Assembly (NCBI GenBank): GCA_964486145.1
Contig: CAZAMT010000097.1
Span: forward strand, 1-13,243
Source of the DNA: CAZAMT01 sp964486145
GTDB lineage: Bacteria > Bacteroidota > Bacteroidia > Bacteroidales > JAAAOM01
Direction: 5' to 3'
DNA: 13,243 nucleotides
The notes under the pieces were generated by a model. The model saw nothing but the letters and a program-made list of their open reading frames with translations, searched no databases and was not told where the DNA came from. The stretch's first letter is position 1. Each line of letters begins with the position of its first letter. This document shows, piece by piece, positions 7,030 through 13,243 of the stretch. The translations under genes were made by a program, and so were the position numbers.

Positions 7030-7923
7030 TTACTTTAAATCATTGAATTTAAATCCTATCATTACTTCGTGAGACCCGGAATTATAACCTCTGATATCAT
7101 TGATTCCAATATCGTAGGAATAGCCAATGTATAGTTTATCTTCATAGGCGTATCCCAACAGCACTGAAACAGCATCTGATGTTCTGAAGGAAACTCCAAG
7201 CCAGGCCATTTTTTGATAAATGATTCTTGAAGCGAAATCAAGTTGGGGAGGAGTAGGGAAAACCTGTTTGAGGATAAGGGTTGGCTCAACCATCCAATCC
7301 CTGTTTATGTAATACGTGTAACCTCCTGTTAGATAAAAGTGACTTTTTAGTTTACTTAATCCTGTTGGATCAGTACCAAAATTCAATTTATTATTGATAA
7401 GTTGATTTGCTGCAAACCCCACATGGAACATGGAAGAGTATACATAAACACCAACATTTGCATCGGGTATGAATTTGGATTCGATTCCACCGGAATAAAT
7501 AGGCTCTGTTTCATAAAAATTGATTTTTGTACCATCAATTTTATATTGTAAAAAACCTGCTGTAAGCCCCATGGATACTTTTATCCGATCATTGATTGGA
7601 TAATTGTAAGCATAGGTGCCGTAAATACCTGTTTTGCTCTCGGGACCTATAACATCACTGAAAATGTATCCCCCAATACCCATGGGTTGCTTTTCCAACG
7701 GACCATAAATACTTAATGTATTTGTGATGGGCGCATCTTTAATTCCTGTCCATTGAAATCGATGGTTTGAACGGATCTGATAATAATTATGCGTTCCGGC
7801 AAGAGCTGGATTAATCACATATGGATTAAACATAAATTGGGTATAAAGTGGATTCTGTTGTGAGTACAATTTTACTCCAACGATTGATATAAGGAAAAAT
7901 ATCAGGGTTATAATTTTCTTCAT
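7030..7923 (-). CDS. PorP/SprF-family type IX secretion outer-membrane protein
   Basis: A 297-residue protein with a Sec signal peptide (MKKIITLIFFLISIVGVKLY, cleavage near residue 21-22). It continues with the family signature QQNPLYTQFMFNPYVINPALAG (about 22-43, overlapping two phrases of the family). RSNHRFQWTGIKDAPITNTL follows at 51-70 and GIGGYIFSD at 82-90. The rest alternates short amphipathic strands and turns, as in an outer-membrane beta barrel, and ends in a strand finishing with FKFNDLK. PorP/SprF proteins are outer-membrane partners of the type IX secretion system. SprF of Flavobacterium is needed for secretion of the adhesin SprB, and similar genes lie next to giant substrates with type B C-terminal domains. 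Here the gene starts 17 bp after the giant gene stops, so it most likely serves that protein. It is likely translated from the same transcript. Confidence 0.93.
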   Translation of the reverse strand: MKKIITLIFFLISIVGVKLYSQQNPLYTQFMFNPYVINPALAGTHNYYQIRSNHRFQWTGIKDAPITNTLSIYGPLEKQPMGIGGYIFSDVIGPESKTGIYGTYAYNYPINDRIKVSMGLTAGFLQYKIDGTKINFYETEPIYSGGIESKFIPDANVGVYVYSSMFHVGFAANQLINNKLNFGTDPTGLSKLKSHFYLTGGYTYYINRDWMVEPTLILKQVFPTPPQLDFASRIIYQKMAWLGVSFRTSDAVSVLLGYAYEDKLYIGYSYDIGINDIRGYNSGSHEVMIGFKFNDLK

Positions 7924-7940
7924 CAGTCTGCAATTTTCTT

Positions 7941-10900
7941 TTATCTCATTATTGTTATTGTACCCGTAACGGGTTCTGCATCACCTATTTTTAGGGTTAC
8001 AACATAATAGTATGTTCCAACAGGCAACGGTTTACCATTGTAAGTACCGTCCCAGGGATCTGAATATCCATCTGAATAGAATACCCGTTTACCCCATCGA
8101 TTGAAAACTTCAACTTTTGCTCTTCCAAGAAGGGCTTCGCTAATGATCCATTCGTCGTTAGCTCCATCACCATTGGGAGTAAAGCCCGATGGGAAATTAA
8201 TGGTTGTAATAATTTCAATACCAATTGTATCGTTTTCGTTACAGCCTTCTACTGTTGTGCCTATTAACTCATAGGACACACTGTCTACATCTTTGGGTGC
8301 AGTGAAAATGGGATAAGCAATGTACGGATCATTCAGATAGTCCAGATGTGCAGGATCATTCAGTGCTATCCACCTGAACTGCGTTGACTGAAGCAATTGT
8401 TCATTTAAAGAAGGAATCAGGTATGAAGATGTTTCACTCAATAGCACGGTATCTTCCATAAGTTCCAGATTCAATCTTGGATGCATATCTGCCAAAATAA
8501 ACTCTTCATTCATACATCCGGCTGTATCATTCACTGCACGGTAAATTATTTCGCGGTTTTCTGTCAATTGGAATGAATAGAATTCCGAGCTGGTAATGAT
8601 TTCATCATTTAATGGATTGATGAAATTTCCAGCGGTAGCATTTTCCGGATCCACTGTTAGTTCCACAACTGTATTGTAACATGCCGGGAACTGTGCAGGG
8701 GATGTAAACAAATTAATTGGAATTCGATATCTTGGATCCGGTTCCACGGTGATCGTGTCTGTTATATTGCATCTGTTTGCATCGGTAATATTGATAGTGT
8801 AATCTCCTGATGTTAAATTTTCAATGGTGATGGTACTATCGTTTACTTTGGTGAAATCATAAACAGACAGATAATCGTATGGCATGGTTCCACCATCGAT
8901 GTCAAGGGTTATGGACCCAATGTCAGTTCCATCAATTGGGATTTGACATTTAGCATAGGATGCGTTTGCTGAGAATTCCAGAGGATCGGGTTGATTAAGG
9001 AAATAATTGGTATTATAAGACCTTCCAAAAGCATCCTGAATAAATATTTCATAATTCCCGGAGGCAAGGTTTCTGTAAGTTGAATCATTGTCAAGCGAAA
9101 TACCTTGAGTTAATCCTCCTTCACCATCAATGGAAAAAATGAATGGAGATACACCCTGATCATTAATCTCGAGGATGATGGCTCCGTCTTCCATGCCATA
9201 GCAGGATGGCAGAATATCCGTAATTGTCACTGCCAGGCCGGTAACTTCGGCGATAGTATCAAGGGTACACCCGTTTTGATCCCTTATTACAATTTCATAC
9301 ACTCCAGTGGTGAGATCGCTAAATGATGAATCGCTTTGGAATGATTGGCCATCATCAATGGAATATTCCAGTGAACCAGTTCCTCCTCTTGCAAGAATTG
9401 TAATACTTCCATCATCTTTGCCTTCACCGGAAACTATAGTCGTAATAATGGTGTCAATGGTAATTGGTTCCGGTTCAAATATGACCGTATCTTTTCGATA
9501 CGCACATCCGTTTCCATCCCTGATATAGAGGCTCAATGACCCTCCTTCAATGTCACTGAATACACCAGACGACTGATAATTGATACTGTCAATTGAATAT
9601 TCGAAAATGCCTGTTCCTCCTGAACCAATGAGTTGGATAGAATCTGATATTCCTCCGCTACATGTTATGGGATCGATATATACAGATGCAAAATCAACCG
9701 GATCGGGATTGTCAAGTGGAATAGGGTATGGACTGTTGAAAATACGGTCATTATTATCAATAACCCTGATGCGGTAGCTACCACCAGGCAACGAACTGAA
9801 CACATAATTGCGGGAACTTGTGGTATCCCTTTCTAACTCACTTTGGTCATCATCATTAATAAGAATGTAAATGAAAGGTTCATTACCGTTTATAACTTCT
9901 GCTTCAATCGAACCATTGGTATCATTGTGGCATAATGGATGGATTATGTCTTTTATGTTCACATCCAGTTCATTGTAATCCAGAACGAGGGTGGTATCGA
10001 TAGTGCAATCGTTATCGTCTTTGACAGTGATAAGATATGTTCCGGTTTGAAGGGAATCAAAGCTATTTTCTGTGATAAATGAAGATGCACTGTCAATGGA
10101 ATAGTAATAATTACCGGTACCGCCGGAAACATAAGAAGTTATTATGCCATCTTTTGTATCTTCACCTGAAGGATATACAACATGGATACTGTCAAATGTT
10201 AGTGGTTCAGGTTCATAGATGATGGAGTCAAATGTTCGGACACAGCCACGTTGTATATCTCGAATATACATGGTGATTGGCCCGCCTTCGATATCGCTGA
10301 AAATACTGTCAGGTTGATAATTAATTCCATCAATGGAATATTCCAGTTCTAATGTATCTGCAAAACCTGTAAACAATAAAGTGTCAGCCAATCCTCCCGC
10401 ACATTTTATATTTGATGCATAGAATGAAGCAAGAGTTATTTCAGGAGGCTCTGTAAACCGGATAATGGTATCTGTACCCGAGATACAGCCATTAGCATCC
10501 TGAATGGTAATGGTATCAATTCCTGCTGGCATTTTAAGTACGGATGAATCTTCATATGCTATTGGTACACCACCATTTATCATGTAAAAGTATGGTTCAA
10601 CACCTCCTGTAACGTCAATAATTAATTTACCAGAATCCCCATGACACACAATGTCTTTGGTATATGCGTCAAATGTCAAAATGCCTGGTTCAGAGATTAT
10701 TTCTGCATTACCAAGGGTGTCGCATAGGTTCAGGTCATAGGCATACACGGTGTAATCTCCTGGAGGCAGGTTCAGGAATTGTGCAGTGTCATTTGAAACT
10801 TTCGTGTCTATCAAAATGCTGTTTTCAACTAATTCATACGTGTACGGCGCAGTTCCTCCTGTCATCAGGGCAGTTATAGTACCATCGTTATAACCATGAC

Positions 10901-13243
10901 ATGAGATATTTGTATGGTCGCTCAACAGGTTCAATGGCGCTGGTTGATCAATGATAACCGAATCGATTGGAACGGTACAGCCAAGGCTGTCCCTGACGAA
11001 AGTAAAGTATTCGCCGACGGGAAGGTTCACAAACCTTGCGCTATCCTGCCATGTTGTGCTATCATCGATTGAAAAATACAATGTACCAGCTCCACCAGAG
11101 GCATTTAGAGATAATTCTCCAGTGCTTTCACCATAGCAGGTGGTAACATCGGTTACTATTGTTGAACTTGTAATAATTGGATCGGGATTTATAATCTCAA
11201 CCGGATTTGATCCATATTCAACTGAACAACCATTACCATCCATTGCCCAAATGTTGTATAAGCCTTCGCCGAGACCAGCAAACAATGAATCAGTTTGATA
11301 ATGTGTAATGGTATCACCATTAATAGAATATTGGTAAGATGGTGTGCCACCTGATACCTGAATTTCAATAGAACCTGTTCCATTGTTGCAAATGATCGGA
11401 TTCACAATAACCGAATCAATCTGTATGCGGGTATCTGGTTCATTAATAATGAGTGTATCGGTATAATCTGCCAGACAACCATTGGCATCCTCGATTGTAA
11501 TGGTGTAACTTGAGTCCGCTGTAACAAGGAAAGTAGCGGTATCCGGACTTATTTCAACTGCCAGTGGATTTCCATCTTTGAATAATGAAAAGATATAATC
11601 CGGCGAACCATTTTCGGCAATTACTTCGATTATGCCTGTGGAGTCGCCTTTGCAGAGAATGTCTGAAACATTGGCTTCTACATGTATAGGATCTGGTTGA
11701 TGAATTGTGATTGTAGTGTCCATTGTACACTCGTTCATATCCCTTACTGTTATAGTATAATTTCCGGCAAATACACTGTCTATTTTTGCACCTGAATTGT
11801 AAAAATTAATTCCGTCAATGGTATATTCAAGTGTGCCGGTACCTCCAGTTGCAGTTAAAAGAATTGCTGTTGTATCACCATTACAATCTAGTGTATCATT
11901 AAAGGTAAGGGAAGATATGTTTATTTCTGGAGGAGAGATAACATCAACCGAAGCTTCAGCAGTGCATCCAAGTGCATCAGTTACAGTTACTGTATAAGTT
12001 CCAGAACAAAGGTCAACGGCAGAATCATTTGGAAGAGAAGGATCGCTCCATTCATAGGATACATAGGGAGGTGTACCTCCAATTGCATTCACAATTACCG
12101 AAGCATCACAACTTCCAAAACAACTAACTCTCACACCAATGGGCACTGCATAAGCCGTTTCACCTGGGTTATTTAAATCACCGTCTTGAATTGGTTCATT
12201 AATTGGACCTGAGTCGTATGTAACAGAAATCAACTCACCTAGATCTGTTGTATCTGTGAAAGTTATTGATGCATAAATTAATTCTCCTTCGTTTGTACCA
12301 TAACTCGCATGATCTCGCAGTAATACTTTCCAACCGCCTTCGGACGGATTGAAACCAAATATTTTCGACCAATCCCCGCTTGCAGCATGGGTTCCTGTTA
12401 AGGTTGCATTACCCTGGCAAATATTTAATGGTACGGTCTCCTCTGATGAAAAACAAATATCAGCATCGGTTCCGAAATTACAAGGTGCCAGAGAACCGCT
12501 CGATATAGGAGATTCAGCTAAGGCAATTTCAGTCAATCCATCGGGGGCAACTAAATAATAACTTAAATCTTGTATTAATTGATGGTCTAAAGTGGTTAAG
12601 CAGACATTAATTTTTGTATTGTTCCCAATAATAAATGGAGCAGGGGTTCCTATTGCAGCCTCGAGTTGAGGAGGAATGTTTATGTTGGTAGAATCAGTAA
12701 CTACATTACAATTTGGTGAACCAGTCGCTTGAATATATAACCTTACTGTACCATTCATTTTATCTTGGTCGGATGGAATATAAACAGGTGTTATTGTTGT
12801 GCTGTCATCGTCAAGCCATGTACCCGATCCTGAAGTGTTCCATATAACATTTGAGCTAAATGTGGTATCTGCAGAGGTTAAATATACGGAATCATTGTAA
12901 CATATTGTAATATCCGGACCTGCATCAACTTCCGGAATATGTTCAACAGTAATATCCATCTGGTCGGTATCATCCGCACAATCGGCATTACCCTGTGCGG
13001 TGAGTGTCAGGGTAACGATGTTACCGGCATCAGCAGCAACGGCGGTATATGTAGGAGTCAATGTATTTGCATCGGTAAGAGTACCATTTCCGTTGTGTGT
13101 CCAGTTATATGTACCATTTCCATTGGTTACCGAAGCATCGTTGACAGTGTATGCACTGTTTTCGCAGATAGCCGCATCGCTACCGGCGTTGGCAACAACA
13201 GCATGTTCGATGGTAATATCCATCTGGTCGGTATCATCTGCAC
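7941..13243 (-). CDS. Giant SprB-like surface protein with type B (gliding-motility) T9SS sorting domain, 5' end beyond window
   Basis: Partial gene: the frame is open to the right edge, so the visible part is about 1766 codons and the signal peptide lies outside. Residues are counted from the Met codon at 13223. Two PKD/Ig-like domains come first (about 1-88 and 89-182). A domain resembling the convertase P domain follows (about 188-325), then fourteen SprB-like repeats of 73-90 residues (364 to about 1497). The tail has a Cys-containing spacer, one more Ig-like stretch, and the type B C-terminal sorting domain. A typical repeat runs CxGxxxGxIxxxxxGGTxPYxYSI...LxxGxYxIxIxDxNGCxxD...EPDP. The protein is probably secreted by the type IX system and held at the cell surface, as an adhesin or motility filament. 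The gene precedes porP/sprF by 17 bp. Whether the organism glides cannot be told from this window, because many non-gliding Bacteroidota carry such proteins. Confidence 0.93.
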   Translation of the reverse strand, partial: ADDTDQMDITIEHAVVANAGSDAAICENSAYTVNDASVTNGNGTYNWTHNGNGTLTDANTLTPTYTAVAADAGNIVTLTLTAQGNADCADDTDQMDITVEHIPEVDAGPDITICYNDSVYLTSADTTFSSNVIWNTSGSGTWLDDDSTTITPVYIPSDQDKMNGTVRLYIQATGSPNCNVVTDSTNINIPPQLEAAIGTPAPFIIGNNTKINVCLTTLDHQLIQDLSYYLVAPDGLTEIALAESPISSGSLAPCNFGTDADICFSSEETVPLNICQGNATLTGTHAASGDWSKIFGFNPSEGGWKVLLRDHASYGTNEGELIYASITFTDTTDLGELISVTYDSGPINEPIQDGDLNNPGETAYAVPIGVRVSCFGSCDASVIVNAIGGTPPYVSYEWSDPSLPNDSAVDLCSGTYTVTVTDALGCTAEASVDVISPPEINISSLTFNDTLDCNGDTTAILLTATGGTGTLEYTIDGINFYNSGAKIDSVFAGNYTITVRDMNECTMDTTITIHQPDPIHVEANVSDILCKGDSTGIIEVIAENGSPDYIFSLFKDGNPLAVEISPDTATFLVTADSSYTITIEDANGCLADYTDTLIINEPDTRIQIDSVIVNPIICNNGTGSIEIQVSGGTPSYQYSINGDTITHYQTDSLFAGLGEGLYNIWAMDGNGCSVEYGSNPVEIINPDPIITSSTIVTDVTTCYGESTGELSLNASGGAGTLYFSIDDSTTWQDSARFVNLPVGEYFTFVRDSLGCTVPIDSVIIDQPAPLNLLSDHTNISCHGYNDGTITALMTGGTAPYTYELVENSILIDTKVSNDTAQFLNLPPGDYTVYAYDLNLCDTLGNAEIISEPGILTFDAYTKDIVCHGDSGKLIIDVTGGVEPYFYMINGGVPIAYEDSSVLKMPAGIDTITIQDANGCISGTDTIIRFTEPPEITLASFYASNIKCAGGLADTLLFTGFADTLELEYSIDGINYQPDSIFSDIEGGPITMYIRDIQRGCVRTFDSIIYEPEPLTFDSIHVVYPSGEDTKDGIITSYVSGGTGNYYYSIDSASSFITENSFDSLQTGTYLITVKDDNDCTIDTTLVLDYNELDVNIKDIIHPLCHNDTNGSIEAEVINGNEPFIYILINDDDQSELERDTTSSRNYVFSSLPGGSYRIRVIDNNDRIFNSPYPIPLDNPDPVDFASVYIDPITCSGGISDSIQLIGSGGTGIFEYSIDSINYQSSGVFSDIEGGSLSLYIRDGNGCAYRKDTVIFEPEPITIDTIITTIVSGEGKDDGSITILARGGTGSLEYSIDDGQSFQSDSSFSDLTTGVYEIVIRDQNGCTLDTIAEVTGLAVTITDILPSCYGMEDGAIILEINDQGVSPFIFSIDGEGGLTQGISLDNDSTYRNLASGNYEIFIQDAFGRSYNTNYFLNQPDPLEFSANASYAKCQIPIDGTDIGSITLDIDGGTMPYDYLSVYDFTKVNDSTITIENLTSGDYTINITDANRCNITDTITVEPDPRYRIPINLFTSPAQFPACYNTVVELTVDPENATAGNFINPLNDEIITSSEFYSFQLTENREIIYRAVNDTAGCMNEEFILADMHPRLNLELMEDTVLLSETSSYLIPSLNEQLLQSTQFRWIALNDPAHLDYLNDPYIAYPIFTAPKDVDSVSYELIGTTVEGCNENDTIGIEIITTINFPSGFTPNGDGANDEWIISEALLGRAKVEVFNRWGKRVFYSDGYSDPWDGTYNGKPLPVGTYYYVVTLKIGDAEPVTGTITIMR
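7944..8198 (-). other. Type B T9SS C-terminal sorting domain of the giant protein
   Basis: The last 85 or so residues match the gliding motility-associated C-terminal domain. In order they show FPSGFTPNGDGANDEW, AKVEVFNRWGKRVF, SDPWDGTYNGKPLPVGTYYY and a final strand ending GTITIMR. This domain directs export through the type IX system. Type B domains, unlike type A, usually need a PorP/SprF partner, and one is encoded immediately downstream. Confidence 0.93.
8733..12134 (-). repeat. Array of fourteen SprB-like repeats
   Basis: Fourteen in-frame repeats of 73-90 residues, read here by eye. Their 5' ends on the minus strand are at about 12134, 11915, 11678, 11423, 11171, 10925, 10670, 10430, 10193, 9959, 9689, 9455, 9221 and 8972. 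Shared marks are an early Cys before a Gly/Asp-rich turn, a central GGT-x-PY-x-Y/YSID segment, a G-x-Y-x-I strand, a late D-x-x-G-C, and a closing EPDP/QPDP-like linker. Most repeats carry one early and one late Cys. Repeats 9 and 12 lack the early one, and repeats 10 and 13 lack the late one. The repeats are diverged in protein sequence, except for the block pairing listed separately. Confidence 0.85.
8973..10430 (-). repeat. Duplicated three-repeat block inside the SprB-like array
   Basis: Repeats 8-9-10 (9690-10430, 247 residues) align in order with repeats 11-12-13 (8973-9689, 239 residues). Repeat 8 ASFYASNIKCAGGLADTLLF pairs with repeat 11 ASVYIDPITCSGGISDSIQL. Repeat 9 VSGGTGNYYYSID pairs with repeat 12 ARGGTGSLEYSID, and both have SGE-(x)-KDDG-like starts without Cys. 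Repeat 10 HPLCHNDTNGSIEAEV pairs with repeat 13 LPSCYGMEDGAIILEI, and both lack the late Cys. DNA similarity is still visible, for example around 9541-9600 against 10261-10340. A block duplication followed by divergence is the simplest reading. Confidence 0.7.
12249..12662 (-). other. P-domain-like module in the giant protein
   Basis: Residues about 188-325 (from the Met at 13223) fit the pattern of the proprotein convertase P (Homo B) domain. LDHQLIQDLSYYLVAPDG matches the LxHxxxxDLxxxLxSPxG opening. GGWKVLLRDHASYGTNEGEL then YASITF match the closing GxWxLxVxDxxxxDxGxLxxWxLxF, with Tyr-Ala for the usual Trp. The middle has five or so Cys (near 247-269), unlike most P domains. In proteases the domain stabilises the catalytic unit. 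No protease domain is visible in this window, though one could lie further upstream. Confidence 0.55.
12957..13243 (-). repeat. 264-bp tandem repeat coding for a PKD-like domain, continuing off the right edge
   Basis: The sequence coding ADDTDQMDIT appears at 12948-12977 and again from 13212 to the edge, exactly 264 bp (88 codons) apart. Over the 23 bases at 12957-12979 and 13221-13243, only one base differs. One full unit is visible, coding an Ig/PKD-like domain with ANAGSDAAICENSAYTV and YNWTHNGNGTLTDANTLTPTY. The start of another is cut by the edge. Near-identity at DNA level suggests recent tandem amplification, and more copies probably lie to the right. Confidence 0.7.

Noticed and set aside
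7944..13243. A possible CRISPR-like or phage tail-fibre origin for the repetitive region
   Set aside because: Repeats are coding, about 234-270 bp long and without spacers. The C-terminus is a T9SS type B domain followed by porP/sprF.

Overview
The window comes from the chromosome of an AT-rich member of the Bacteroidota. Several features agree on this: an IspG of the long type with an inserted domain, a DUF4296 lipoprotein, a PorP/SprF outer-membrane protein, a giant surface protein ending in a gliding-motility/type IX secretion (type B) C-terminal domain, and a TAnnTTTG-type promoter element. Genus and species cannot be judged from this stretch. I see no tRNA, rRNA, CRISPR array, insertion sequence or phage gene.

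Layout from left to right. Positions 1-164 are non-coding and hold a perfect 25-bp tandem duplication. ispG (isoprenoid synthesis) lies on the minus strand at 165-2090. A 247-bp divergent spacer separates it from a plus-strand PAP2-like membrane protein (2338-2946). That gene converges with a four-gene minus-strand cluster whose transcription runs from 6781 down to 2943: DUF4296 lipoprotein, amidohydrolase of the deaminase type, radical SAM protein (COG0731 type), and GT28-like glycosyltransferase. Spacers within the cluster are 22, 32 and 11 bp, so it is probably one operon. The stops of the glycosyltransferase and the PAP2-like gene overlap head-on by 4 bp. Positions 6782-7029 are non-coding and contain a strong hairpin.

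The right half, 7030-13243, is a second minus-strand unit. It has a giant multidomain surface protein that runs off the right edge, followed 17 bp later by a porP/sprF-type gene. This is the usual pairing of a type IX secretion substrate of the SprB type with its dedicated SprF-like partner. The visible 1766 codons encode, in order: a PKD/Ig-like repeat with a 264-bp DNA period that continues beyond the window, a second PKD-like domain, a domain resembling the P domain of proprotein convertases, fourteen SprB-like repeats, a spacer with Ig-like character, and the type B sorting domain.

The most notable structure is inside the giant gene. Repeats 8-10 and 11-13 are two copies of a three-repeat block, so the array grew at least once by duplicating a triplet. 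In both copies the conserved Cys pair is broken in the same complementary way: the second member lacks its first Cys and the third member lacks its second Cys. I did not find a clearly new defence or mobile system. The best candidates for new biology are this triplet design, the P-like domain in a gliding-type adhesin, and the uncharacterised lipoprotein-amidohydrolase-radical SAM-glycosyltransferase operon.
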